A DNA stretch of 64,000 nt, from contig NZ_MRCC01000005.1 in assembly GCF_001904655.1 (NCBI RefSeq), positions 1-64,000 of the forward strand, written 5' to 3'. Position 1 is the first letter of the stretch; the number at the start of each line of letters is the position of its first letter. Positions 8,546 through 16,534 of the stretch are shown here, one piece after another. The notes under the pieces were generated by a model. The model searched no databases. It saw nothing but the letters and a program-made list of their open reading frames with translations, and was not told the origin of the DNA. Both the position numbers and the translations under genes were made by a program. Source of the DNA: Chroogloeocystis siderophila 5.2 s.c.1 (GTDB lineage: Bacteria > Cyanobacteriota > Cyanobacteriia > Cyanobacteriales > Chroococcidiopsidaceae).

Positions 8546-8641
8546 ATCTCCCTACCTCTTTCCTCTGCGTTCTCAGCGCACGCCAGTTCCCTCAACGGAG
8601 GAAACCTCCGCACGGGACTGGCTCCTCTGTGGTTCGTTCAA
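8546..8641 (-). repeat. Dispersed stem-loop repeat, copy A
   Basis: Nearly the same sequence occurs on the opposite strand at 18565-18658. The core is a nested palindrome: GCCAGT (8582-8587) pairs with ACTGGC (8617-8622), and CGGAGG (8596-8601) pairs with CCTCCG (8605-8610). The outer arms contain AGAGG/CCTCT-type sequence. It sits inside the ars operon between pstS and acr3, so the transcript would carry this hairpin. The family is probably a non-autonomous mobile intergenic repeat. Confidence 0.85.
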
Positions 8642-8668
8642 AATAAAGTTACCATATAAACAAACCTG

Positions 8669-9823
8669 ATGAGTACAAAGAATCCTCAAGCAAATCGCAC
8701 TGCTGTTAAAGCTGGTAGTCATCTAAGCTTTTTTGAAAAATACCTTACCGTTTGGGTATTCTTGTGTATTATTGCCGGAATTTTACTCGGTAGGTTATTT
8801 CCTGGGGTTGCGGTTGCGTTAGATGCGATGAGTATCTATCAAGTGTCAATTCCAATCGCGATATGTCTCTTTTTCATGATGTATCCGATCATGGTAAAGA
8901 TTGACTTTACCCAGGCAAAAAATGCAATTCGTGCCCCAAAACCTGTCATTTTAACTTTAGTAGTGAATTGGTTAATTAAACCGTTCACAATGGTAGCGTT
9001 TGCTCAGTTTTTCTTAGGTTGGTTATTTCGTAACTTCCTCACAGGTACAGAAATAATTCGCGGTACTGAAGTTACCTTAGCCAATTCTTACATTGCTGGC
9101 ACGATTTTACTTGGAATTGCCCCTTGTACAGCAATGGTGCTGATGTGGGGATACTTATCTTACAGCAATCAAGGACATACCCTAGTCATGGTAGCGGTAA
9201 ACTCGCTGGCAATGCTGTTTTTGTACGCACCTTTGGGGCGATGGTTACTTGCAGCAAATGATTTAACAGTACCTTGGCAAACAATTGTTTTATCGGTATT
9301 GATTTACGTAGGCTTACCTTTGGTTGCAGGAATGTACAGCCGCTACTGGATTTTTAAACATAAAGGTAGAGAGTGGTTTGAGCGTAGGTTTCTCAAATAT
9401 TTGAGTCCGATTGCAATTACTGCATTACTTGTTACTTTAGTGCTGTTGTTTTCCTTTAAAGGCGATCTCATAGTTAACAATCCACTGCACATCTTGCTAA
9501 TTGCAGTTCCGCTGTTTATTCAGACAAATTTCATTTTCTTAATCACATACGTTGCTGCACTGAAAATGAAATTGTCTTATGAAGATGCTGCACCAGCGGC
9601 GTTGATTGGTGCAAGTAATCATTTTGAAGTTGCGATCGCTACAGCAGTCACCCTTTTCGGTTTAAATTCAGGTGCAGCCCTTGCCACAGTAGTGGGTGTT
9701 TTAATCGAAGTTCCCGTGATGCTGATGTTAGTTGAAGTATGTAAGCGAACCGCCGCATGGTTCCCCAGAGAACCCGAAAAAGCAACTTTAAGAGATCCTC
9801 GTTGTGTCAGTGCTTACAAGTAA
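8669..9823 (+). CDS. acr3: ACR3-type arsenite efflux transporter
   Basis: Integral membrane As(OH)3 exporter of the ACR3 (ArsB-like BASS superfamily) class, 384 residues with about ten hydrophobic segments. Diagnostic stretches include the opening [21 protein letters not shown], the [10 protein letters not shown] loop, and [12 protein letters not shown], which holds the essential Cys of transmembrane segment 4. The late segment [16 protein letters not shown] is also typical. It follows the pstS-like gene after a 210-base gap containing a stem-loop repeat and precedes arsH by 13 bases. It works with ArsC: arsenate is reduced to arsenite and then exported. Confidence 0.95.
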   Translation: MSTKNPQANRTAVKAGSHLSFFEKYLTVWVFLCIIAGILLGRLFPGVAVALDAMSIYQVSIPIAICLFFMMYPIMVKIDFTQAKNAIRAPKPVILTLVVNWLIKPFTMVAFAQFFLGWLFRNFLTGTEIIRGTEVTLANSYIAGTILLGIAPCTAMVLMWGYLSYSNQGHTLVMVAVNSLAMLFLYAPLGRWLLAANDLTVPWQTIVLSVLIYVGLPLVAGMYSRYWIFKHKGREWFERRFLKYLSPIAITALLVTLVLLFSFKGDLIVNNPLHILLIAVPLFIQTNFIFLITYVAALKMKLSYEDAAPAALIGASNHFEVAIATAVTLFGLNSGAALATVVGVLIEVPVMLMLVEVCKRTAAWFPREPEKATLRDPRCVSAYK

Positions 9824-9836
9824 TAAGTCTGAAGAG

Positions 9837-10499
9837 ATGACATTTAATCACAAACCACGCATTTTATTTTTGTACGGTTCTTTACGCGAACGTTCTTACA
9901 GTCGTCTGTTAGCAGAAGAAGCTGCCAGAATTATTGAAGAATTTGGTGCAGAAGTGCGGTTTTTCGATCCGCGTGAGTTACCTGTTCATAGCAGCGTACC
10001 TGACACACATCATAAGGTACAAGAACTTCGAGAATTAAGTTTATGGTCAGAAGGACAAGTTTGGTCGAGTCCTGAAATGCACGGTAATATCACCGGCATT
10101 ATGAAAAATCAAATTGATTGGATTCCTCTAAATTTAGGTGCAGTTAGACCAACACAGGGTAAAACGCTAGCTGTGATGCAAGTCAGCGGTGGTTCGCAGT
10201 CATTTAACGCAGTCAATACACTACGCATCTTAGGGCGATGGATGCGGATGTTTACGATTCCCAATCAGTCTTCAGTAGCAAAAGCGTATCAAGAGTTTAA
10301 CGACGACGGAACAATGAAAGATTCACCATATCGCGATCGCGTTGTTGACGTCATGGAAGAACTCTACAAATTCACTCTACTACTGCGCGACAAAGTTGAT
10401 TATCTCACCGATAGATACAGCGAACGCAAAGAAAAAGCGGCAAAAGAAGTTATCCAAATCGCCAATCGTGCTTTAGAAGTCAAAACGAACAATCAGTAA
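9837..10499 (+). CDS. arsH: ArsH, NADPH-dependent FMN organoarsenical oxidase
   Basis: Flavodoxin-like protein of the NADPH-dependent FMN reductase superfamily. The FMN phosphate loop is [18 protein letters not shown], and the ArsH-specific stretches [23 protein letters not shown] and [17 protein letters not shown] are present. ArsH oxidises trivalent organoarsenicals to less toxic pentavalent forms. The ATG at 9837 follows the acr3 stop by 13 bases. A GTG start at 9804 would overlap acr3 and adds residues unlike the family. arsC starts four bases after its stop, so translation is probably coupled. Confidence 0.93.
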   Translation: MTFNHKPRILFLYGSLRERSYSRLLAEEAARIIEEFGAEVRFFDPRELPVHSSVPDTHHKVQELRELSLWSEGQVWSSPEMHGNITGIMKNQIDWIPLNLGAVRPTQGKTLAVMQVSGGSQSFNAVNTLRILGRWMRMFTIPNQSSVAKAYQEFNDDGTMKDSPYRDRVVDVMEELYKFTLLLRDKVDYLTDRYSERKEKAAKEVIQIANRALEVKTNNQ

Positions 10500-10503
10500 A
10501 ACC

Positions 10504-10914
10504 ATGAAAAAAGTCATGTTTGTGTGCAAGAAAAACTCACGCCGTTCCCAAATGGCAGAAGGATTTGCCCGTACACTAGGAGAAGGCAAAATTGCCGTCA
10601 CAAGTTCAGGATTAGAAGCAAGTGCAGTCGATCCAACAACCGTAGAAGTCATGTCAGAAGTTGGTATCGATATTAGCAATCAGACATCCAAACCTTTAAG
10701 CGATTTTAATCCTGAAGATTACGATGCAGTCATTTCTTTGTGTGGCTGCGGTGTCAACTTACCCGAAGCCTGGGTACTGCGTGAAGTCTTTCAAGATTGG
10801 CAACTTGACGATCCGGAAGGTGAATCCATCGAAAAATTCCGTGAAGTGCGCGAACAAGTTAAACAAAGAGTCGAAAAACTGATTGAGTCTCTCAGTACTA
10901 AAACTACTGCGTAA
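10504..10914 (+). CDS. arsC: Arsenate reductase, Synechocystis ArsC type
   Basis: Low-molecular-weight phosphatase fold of 136 residues with the P-loop CKKNSRR (C8-x5-R) and the downstream redox pair LCGCGV (C80, C82). It reduces arsenate to arsenite; the Synechocystis type uses glutathione and glutaredoxin and needs C8, C80 and C82. Here exactly those three cysteines remain. Positions 13 and 35, which are Cys in the Synechocystis enzyme as I recall it, are Arg and Ser. It lies between arsH and an FAD-dependent disulfide reductase, with gaps of four and five bases. Confidence 0.93.
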   Translation: MKKVMFVCKKNSRRSQMAEGFARTLGEGKIAVTSSGLEASAVDPTTVEVMSEVGIDISNQTSKPLSDFNPEDYDAVISLCGCGVNLPEAWVLREVFQDWQLDDPEGESIEKFREVREQVKQRVEKLIESLSTKTTA

Positions 10915-10919
10915 CAATC

Positions 10920-12263
10920 ATGAATTTACTTATTATCGGTGGTAGCGACGCAGGTATCAGTGCGGCGTTGCGAGCGCGTGAGTTGGATTCTACAGTTAAT
11001 TTGACAGTTGTTGTCGCGGATAGTTTTCCTAATTACAGCATTTGTGGATTGCCGTTTTTCCTGAGTGGTGAAGTTCCCGATTGGCGAAATTTAGCGCATC
11101 GCACCACTGAGGAGATTACAGACAAAGGTATTCAGCTTTTACTCAATTGTACGGCTCAGACGATCGCTCCACAGCAAAAAATTGTTACAGTTGTTGATCG
11201 CGAAATGCGATCGCACAATTTGAACTATGATCGCTTAATTATTGCCACAGGTGCGGTATCAACTCGCCCTCAAATTGCTGGACTCGATCTTCCTGGAGTT
11301 TTTTTGTTGCACTCGATGGAAGATAGTTTTGCTATTTATCAATATCTAACCACCGATGAACCACAATCAGCTGCGATTATTGGCGGTGGATACATTGGCT
11401 TAGAAATGGCTGATGCTTTGACGCACCGAGGTATCGCTGTTACGGTAATTGAACATTCCCAAACGGTAATGAAAACTGTTGACCCTACTTTAGGTCAAAT
11501 CATTGGTGAAGAACTACAGCGTCATAATGTTACAGCTGTCAACGGTGTGGCAATTGAAACGATTGAATCAAAAGGAACGCAGTTATTAGTCAAAGGCGAA
11601 AACTATCATACAACTGTTGATCTGGTGTTAGTGGCTGTAGGAGTCAAACCGAATACCGATCTTGCAAAAACAGCAGGTGTCAATTGCGGTATTAAAAACG
11701 CAATTCAAGTCACGCGAAAAATGGAAACAAATGTTCCAGATATCTATGCAGCAGGCGACTGTGTGGAAACTTGGCATCGAATTTTAAATCAATCTACTTA
11801 TTTACCGCTAGGGACAACCGCACACAAACAGGGGCGAATTGCTGGTGAAAATGCAGTAGGTGGAAATCAAGAATTTGCGGGGACGCTAGGTACGCAAGTC
11901 GTAAAGGTTTTTGATTTGGCAATCGCGCGGACTGGTTTACGCGATTCTGAAGCCCAAAGTGCAGGAATAGACGCAGTTACCGTTGAGCTAGAAACATGGG
12001 ATCATAAAGTTTATTATCCCCACGCGCACAAACTCCGAATTCGCGTGACAGGCGATCGCCATACTGGACGCTTACTAGGCGCGCAAATTGTAGGGCATTA
12101 TCAAGGAGAAGTCGCTAAGCGAATTGATATTTTTGCGACTGCTTTGTTTCATGGTATGAAGGTAGATGAATTAAATAAACTCGATCTCAGCTACACACCT
12201 CCGTTTAGTAGCCCTTGGGATCCTGTACAAATGAGCGCACAAGCTTGGGTTAAGGCACAATAA
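10920..12263 (+). CDS. FAD/NAD(P)H-dependent disulfide oxidoreductase (CoA-disulfide reductase/NADH oxidase family)
   Basis: A 447-residue flavoprotein. The FAD dinucleotide fold is LLIIGGSDAGISAALRA, the single redox-active Cys lies in NYSICGLPFF as in CoA-disulfide reductases, NADH oxidases and peroxidases, the NAD(P)H fold is AAIIGGGYIGLEMADAL, and IYAAGDCVE is the second FAD motif. The C-terminal dimerisation domain is present. It begins five bases after arsC, so it is co-transcribed with the arsenic genes. It may regenerate a thiol reductant for ArsC or act on an arsenic-thiol adduct (inference). Confidence 0.87.
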   Translation: MNLLIIGGSDAGISAALRARELDSTVNLTVVVADSFPNYSICGLPFFLSGEVPDWRNLAHRTTEEITDKGIQLLLNCTAQTIAPQQKIVTVVDREMRSHNLNYDRLIIATGAVSTRPQIAGLDLPGVFLLHSMEDSFAIYQYLTTDEPQSAAIIGGGYIGLEMADALTHRGIAVTVIEHSQTVMKTVDPTLGQIIGEELQRHNVTAVNGVAIETIESKGTQLLVKGENYHTTVDLVLVAVGVKPNTDLAKTAGVNCGIKNAIQVTRKMETNVPDIYAAGDCVETWHRILNQSTYLPLGTTAHKQGRIAGENAVGGNQEFAGTLGTQVVKVFDLAIARTGLRDSEAQSAGIDAVTVELETWDHKVYYPHAHKLRIRVTGDRHTGRLLGAQIVGHYQGEVAKRIDIFATALFHGMKVDELNKLDLSYTPPFSSPWDPVQMSAQAWVKAQ

Positions 12264-12357
12264 CAGTAGCGGTAGTTCAGTCTTTGAGTACAAAAGAAAA
12301 TACAATATACTTAGAGACGATAATACGACAAAATCAGTTACGGTGTACACACAAATT

Positions 12358-12398
12358 CTCTCAGCCCCCTAAATCTCCCAAGATTGGGGGACTTTGAA
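12358..12398 (+). repeat. Dispersed CCCCCTAAATCTCCC repeat, copy 1
   Basis: Contains CCCCCTAAATCTCCC followed by GATTGGGGGACTTTGAA. The same sequence, slightly changed, occurs inverted at 52750-52788. It is an imperfect inverted repeat (CCCCCT...TGGGGG) and belongs to a repeat type that I recall as common between genes in cyanobacteria. Confidence 0.7.
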
Positions 12399-12459
12399 GT
12401 TTGGAAGTTCCTCACATTTTGAACTTCAATCAGATTTGTGTTGTACAAGGTAGAACCAA

Positions 12460-13455
12460 ATGAGGAAATCTGCACTTGATACCTATCAATTCACATGGTT
12501 TGACTGGTTCTGCTTGTGGTATCCTCCAGGGTGGTTAATTCTATTCAACCGCCACTGGCAACATTATCATGCCGATCCTGATGGTTGGCATTGGCTAGAG
12601 TATGTTTTATGTCTCATTCCCTGCGGCTTTTATCTGGCGTTGTTAATTCGCTGGTTACGTCTGGGTTGTCGCTTTCCTAGAAATCAAGGTTATTCATTCG
12701 ATCCTCGCTATCAGCAAGCATTCCGCGAAGAGATTCTTAAACCTATCGTTAAATATTACTTTCGTGCCGAGCTAAAACAATTAGAAAATTTACCGAAAAC
12801 AGCACCATTACTTGTCGCAATGAATCATGCGGGAATGTGCTTTCCGTGGGACTTTCTTGTACTCGGCTACCTTTTAGCAGAAAACCGCGATTGGACTGTA
12901 CAACCACTCGCAGGTGTGGCATTATTCGATCATCCTTGGATGATGTGGTGGCTACCACACGGATGGTCGCAAACTTTAGGCGGAGTAAGAGCAGAACGCA
13001 ACGAGTTTGAGGCTGCATTGGCTCAAAAAACTGTTTTATTATATGCTCCTGAAGGCTTACGCGGTCCAGCCAAGGGATGGTTCAAAAGATATCAATTAGA
13101 AACGTTTGATTTAAGCTTTGTTCAACTGAGCGATCGCTACAATATCCCGATTCTTCCAGTCGTTTGTCTTGGTAATGAATATTTACATCTTTGGGCAATC
13201 AATCTCAAAAATTTAGCTAAGAAAATTTATCTACCCTTCTTACCACTTTCTCCGTTAATACCGCTATTTGCTCTTTTTCCTTCAATGGGCGTTTGGGCAA
13301 TGCGATCGCGCTTGCGCTACTTTATTCAACCTGTGTATAAAACTGAGTTGAAAGCCGAATTTAATAGTTCGAGAAAAATGCGATCGCGTGCTTATCAAGA
13401 AGCACAATCTTTGCGTGATAAAATGCAAACTTTAATAAATCAATTACTACAATAA
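12460..13455 (+). CDS. Lysophospholipid/glycerol acyltransferase (PlsC-like)
   Basis: A 331-residue membrane-associated protein with a hydrophobic N-terminal part and a PlsC-type catalytic domain. The block-I motif appears as MNHAGMCFPWDF, with the catalytic His and, seven residues later, Asp, a longer spacing than the usual NHX4D. GGVRAERNEFEAAL corresponds to block II and APEGLRGPAKGW to block III. It probably transfers an acyl group to a glycerol-phosphate or related acceptor in lipid synthesis. It stands apart from the arsenic operon (197-base gap) and has no partner gene here. Confidence 0.75.
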   Translation: MRKSALDTYQFTWFDWFCLWYPPGWLILFNRHWQHYHADPDGWHWLEYVLCLIPCGFYLALLIRWLRLGCRFPRNQGYSFDPRYQQAFREEILKPIVKYYFRAELKQLENLPKTAPLLVAMNHAGMCFPWDFLVLGYLLAENRDWTVQPLAGVALFDHPWMMWWLPHGWSQTLGGVRAERNEFEAALAQKTVLLYAPEGLRGPAKGWFKRYQLETFDLSFVQLSDRYNIPILPVVCLGNEYLHLWAINLKNLAKKIYLPFLPLSPLIPLFALFPSMGVWAMRSRLRYFIQPVYKTELKAEFNSSRKMRSRAYQEAQSLRDKMQTLINQLLQ

Positions 13456-13784
13456 ACGTCTCACTCGCTTTTGATAGCAATTACTAGATGCTTGTTCGTC
13501 AACAATTACATAACAATAGAAATCAACTCATCCAGAATTTGACTGTGCAACAGGTTGCTTCGATATGTTCTATCTGTTGCAAACATGGTTGGATTAATAT
13601 TACACACTCAAAAATTGAGTTCTAAATTGCATCTCATAACACCTTCATTACTTTTCCCCTGTAAAGTTGTCTATCTTTTTTGAGCCAGAGTCGTCAAAAA
13701 AAGCTAGTTTTAAAATGCCGAGCAAACAAAAGCCAGCTAATAGAGAAACTGGCAGCAAAATTGAAACTTCCGATTTTCGCATTT
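13456..13784. other. Intergenic region, no gene seen
   Basis: No convincing coding frame. The only structure noted is an eight-base inverted repeat TGCAACAG (13546-13553) / CTGTTGCA (13574-13581) with a 20-base loop. It is not followed by a T-run. Confidence 0.6.
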
Positions 13785-14009
13785 TCAGTTTGGTTTAGGT
13801 CTTACCTGAACCATATGACTATGGCTAGTGATTAAGTATCTACTACGTTCTGTCAGCGGAAGACTGTCCACGCCAAATGTCCAAACTTCTGTCCGAATCG
13901 GCTCGATGAAAATGGGTTCGATACCTTCGCACTCCAAGGTGCTAACCCAGTCAAGATAATCGTATTCGACCCGTCGGATTTCTACATTAAAGACACTAGC
14001 ATCAACCAC
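13785..14009 (-). CDS. Hypothetical protein, uncertain
   Basis: Frame of 74 codons from a GTG at 14009. The open frame extends 15 more codons upstream to a TAA but offers no ATG. The product is slightly acidic, has no hydrophobic segment, and includes YLITSHSHMVQVRPKPN at its end. No family was recognised and no good ribosome site precedes the GTG. It follows the arsR/permease/small-Cys operon on the same strand after about 220 bases, so it could be a last gene of that unit or a remnant. Confidence 0.3.
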   Translation of the reverse strand: MVDASVFNVEIRRVEYDYLDWVSTLECEGIEPIFIEPIRTEVWTFGVDSLPLTERSRYLITSHSHMVQVRPKPN

Positions 14010-14229
14010 AGCGATCGCGGCATAATAAACCTGTTGACATAACTCAACTTCCTTTTAATAAGTTTACAAAGACTGTCTTGTACCTAATGAACAAAAGCCA
14101 TTAATTTGAGGAGAGTAAGCACCTGGTTATAAAAAACAGTAGATCTGATAAAGTACTTTATAAAACTAGTTGTTAGTCTGCTGTTTCCTGAGTATCTCCT
14201 TGGAGTATTGCTATTCAAGAAGGCTTCCT

Positions 14230-14427
14230 TTAACCACAGCACCCTTTGCTCTGATTTTTTGCTTGTGAGGGTTTTTTAGCTTCTATTTGCCCTTCAGTCG
14301 GGTTCTGCTCTACTGCTGTGTTGTCCTCTATCTCCTCAAAGCTGACCGAGCAACAGTCTTCTTTCTCCGACTTGAATAAATTAGCGATAGCGCCAAAAAT
14401 TCCTTTCTTTTGTTCTTGCTTTGACAT
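14230..14427 (-). CDS. Small acidic Cys-rich protein with CC and CCG motifs
   Basis: A 65-residue protein with no signal peptide. It starts MSKQEQKKGIFGAIANLF (a likely amphipathic helix), then has a vicinal cysteine pair in EDCCSVSFEEIED, an acidic and glutamine-rich middle, and ends SKGCCG with a second vicinal pair. Vicinal cysteines are good ligands for As(III), Hg, Cu or Zn. A ribosome site AGGAGG lies just upstream of the ATG. It is downstream of the permease gene in the same orientation (67-base gap), forming an arsR-permease-small protein unit. No named family is known to me. A metal chaperone or sequestering role is inference. Confidence 0.75.
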   Translation of the reverse strand: MSKQEQKKGIFGAIANLFKSEKEDCCSVSFEEIEDNTAVEQNPTEGQIEAKKPSQAKNQSKGCCG

Positions 14428-14494
14428 AATTTCCTCCTAGAGTAAATAGAAAGCGAATTGTGAGGGAAATAAGCGTGTATAAGTTGCTATCTGC

Positions 14495-15385
14495 TTAGAC
14501 AGTGGTAAGGTCGAAGATGACACCGCTGGCTGTGGCGATGATAAAGATACTGATAACAAAAGCTACTACCAATCGGGGGCGGAATAGTCCTGCAAGTAGA
14601 GATACCTCTGGAATACTTGCCCCAGCACCACCAATAATCAGTGCAATCACCGCACCTGTCCCCATACCTTTAGTCAACAACGCTTGAGCAATCGGAATCA
14701 TAGTTTCAGCACGAACATAAATGGGAACACCAATTACCGCAGCAACAGGGATGGCAAACGGTTGTTGCGGACCGGCGATCGCCACAATCCAATCACTAGG
14801 CACGAAACCATAGATAAAAGCACCGATGGCTGTACCGAGCAGCAGGTAAGGAATCATTGGTGTAAAAAAGCTCCATGCCTGCTCCCATGCCTGTTGCCAA
14901 ATTGAACCCTTTGATGAATGGCTGAGTGACTTTCCTCCTCGCACTCGCACTCGCTTGACGTCTGCTTTCAATCCGAGTCTTGCCCAAAGTGCACCAACAA
15001 CTATAGAGGCAAGAAAGGTAATCACTGCATAAACGAGTGTCCCTTGAAAGCCGACAACAATGAAAAGGAGTGATAAGATCACGGGATTGAGGATCGGCGA
15101 GGCTATCAGAAACGACATCACTGGACCGAAGGGAGCACCACTTGATAGCAGTCCGGCAACTATCGGCACAGTTGAACACGAGCAAAAAGGAGTAGCCGCA
15201 CCTAGTGCGGCTCCCATGACGTAGCCAATGACAGGATTCTTACGATTAAGAAAGGCACTCACTTTCTCGTCTGGAATCCAAGCTTGGAGCAGACCCACCA
15301 GAAAACTGACCCCTAAAAACAGCGCCATCAGCTCTACTGATAGGAACAGAAACCAACGACTGGCTTCTATCAGTGTGTTTGTCAT
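14495..15385 (-). CDS. ArsP/DUF318-type permease
   Basis: A 296-residue membrane protein of the PF03773 permease family, which includes ArsP (efflux of trivalent organoarsenicals) and SO_0444-type metal exporters. It has about eight hydrophobic segments. The conserved loop ATPFCSCSTVPIVAGLLSSG carries the cysteine pair of the family and is followed by GPVMSFLIASPILNPVI. The gene overlaps the stop of the preceding arsR by four bases (ATGA type), indicating translational coupling. An ArsR regulator upstream and a Cys-rich small protein downstream point to a metalloid or metal substrate, which cannot be named from sequence. Confidence 0.85.
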   Translation of the reverse strand: MTNTLIEASRWFLFLSVELMALFLGVSFLVGLLQAWIPDEKVSAFLNRKNPVIGYVMGAALGAATPFCSCSTVPIVAGLLSSGAPFGPVMSFLIASPILNPVILSLLFIVVGFQGTLVYAVITFLASIVVGALWARLGLKADVKRVRVRGGKSLSHSSKGSIWQQAWEQAWSFFTPMIPYLLLGTAIGAFIYGFVPSDWIVAIAGPQQPFAIPVAAVIGVPIYVRAETMIPIAQALLTKGMGTGAVIALIIGGAGASIPEVSLLAGLFRPRLVVAFVISIFIIATASGVIFDLTTV

Positions 15386-15720
15386 CCTTTGACCTCTAAT
15401 TGAATAGGTTTGGGTAAGAGCGCAAAATCGAAATATTTCCGTGCTAGTTCGAGAGCGATCGCGAACCCTTCAGGATTGATGCTGTAGTAGACTAACCTGC
15501 CACGCTTCTCAGATGTGACGAGTCCAGCCTGCACGAGGATTTTCATATGGTGACTAACCGTGGCTTGAGAAAGACCAACGAGGTCTTGAATATCGCAGGC
15601 GCAGATCCCGTCACTAGGTTCACAACAAGACTGGCTGGAGGCGAGGTACTCGATAATTTTCAAGCGATGCTCGTCACCTAGCGCCTTGAAAACCTCTGCG
15701 GGTGAGATTTTTGGAACCAT
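15382..15720 (-). CDS. arsR: ArsR-family regulator of the permease operon
   Basis: A 112-residue winged-helix repressor: FKALGDEHRLKIIEYL, then SSQSCCEPSDGICACDIQDLVGLSQATVSHHMKIL and a wing KRGRLVYYSIN. The cysteines in CCEPSDGICAC form a cluster different from the CVC pair of the arsR paralogues at 6975 and 16159, so the effector or its geometry may differ. The ATG at 15720 is chosen because the longer frame upstream is unlike the family and overlaps the promoter. The promoter spacing predicts transcription starting at this ATG. It overlaps the permease start. Confidence 0.88.
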   Translation of the reverse strand: MVPKISPAEVFKALGDEHRLKIIEYLASSQSCCEPSDGICACDIQDLVGLSQATVSHHMKILVQAGLVTSEKRGRLVYYSINPEGFAIALELARKYFDFALLPKPIQLEVKG

Positions 15721-15726
15721 ATTTTG

Positions 15727-15755
15727 ATAATATTCAATGTATTGAAGTTTGTCAA
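15727..15755 (-). promoter_or_regulatory. Sigma-70 promoter with palindromic ArsR operator
   Basis: On the minus strand a perfect -35 TTGACA (15755-15750) and a -10 TATTAT (15732-15727) are separated by exactly 17 bases. The spacer holds a perfect 14-base palindrome TTCAATACATTGAA (15746-15733), the classic place and shape of an ArsR/SmtB operator. Only six bases separate the -10 box from the ATG at 15720, so the predicted first transcribed base is the A of the start codon. Confidence 0.85.
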
Positions 15756-15998
15756 TGTTTTTAGTTTCGTGTGTATCAGTTTGAGTTTGTGGGTTTTCTA
15801 TCTTGCCACTGTCTAATTTCCTAGCAAATTGGAGGATCTGGGATGTAAAACACTTTGGAACTCTAATCGCTACTGAGGGTGGGTGATTCCATTTACTAGG
15901 AGCGCCAGCTCGTTGCCGTGAGTCTCTATGCTTGGAAGGCTGCATATTTAATTTCCTAAACGTATGTATTATCAAGTGTAACGGGATTTTATAATTAC

Positions 15999-16031
15999 GT
16001 ACAGTATTACCAAAAATTCTGTACAGTATTA
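15999..16031. promoter_or_regulatory. Paired direct repeats upstream of the third arsR
   Basis: The 11-mer GTACAGTATTA occurs at 15999-16009 and 16021-16031, 22 bases apart, or about two helical turns. Each contains the TGTAC/GTACA half of a TGTACA palindrome. It lies in the 438-base gap between the divergent arsR genes (15720 minus, 16159 plus), which otherwise holds no gene I can support. A regulator site is plausible but unproven. Confidence 0.5.
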
Positions 16032-16158
16032 TTGTTATGGATATATAGTTACTCAGTTAGGTAGCGCAAAGGTGTGAGCAGAGGTTAGTTTGGTTTCTAC
16101 TAAACACAATTAAAAGATTGAATTGTCAAAACTTAGATTCATCGTTCAACACAACTTG

Positions 16159-16443
16159 ATGCATGCAACATCCACAATTACACCAGCTTTTATTACTTCT
16201 GGCTTTCATGCCCTTTCTGACCACCTGCGGATTCAGGTCTTAGAACTGCTGCGAATACAAGAGCTATGCGTATGCGAATGCGAATATCTAGGGGTTACGC
16301 AGTCGAAACTGTCTTTCCACCTCAAAACCTTGAAGGAAGTGGGTTTGGTTCGTGCAAGGGCAGATGGACGCTGGATTTACTACAGTCTCAATCTGCCTCA
16401 GTTAGTTGTCCTAGAGCAATATCTAGCAGAGTACCGTCGCTAA
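16159..16443 (+). CDS. arsR: ArsR-family regulator, paralogue with a one-residue deletion
   Basis: A 94-residue protein closely similar to the arsR at 6975: GFHALSDHLRIQVLELLRIQELCVCE, then LGVTQSKLSFHLKTLKE and GRWIYYSLNLPQ. Compared with that paralogue, the helix ELCVCELCDALGVTQ reads ELCVCECEYLGVTQ, one residue shorter. The Cys-Val-Cys ligand pair remains, but the helix register before the recognition helix is changed. The ATG at 16159 is preferred to a TTG 12 codons upstream. It is divergent from the permease operon and has no arsenic gene downstream. It may be functional with altered response, or a decaying duplicate. Confidence 0.8.
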   Translation: MHATSTITPAFITSGFHALSDHLRIQVLELLRIQELCVCECEYLGVTQSKLSFHLKTLKEVGLVRARADGRWIYYSLNLPQLVVLEQYLAEYRR

Positions 16444-16534
16444 TATGCTCTCTACTCGTTCCTGCTTTGAGGTACCCTAAGCCCGAAAGTTTCTTCACAT
16501 TTCATTAACCAACTCCTCACCGATCGTAATTGAA

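Noticed and set aside
15721-15975. N-terminal extension of the arsR at 15382
   Set aside because: The extra 85 codons run through a perfect promoter and operator and do not look like ArsR sequence.
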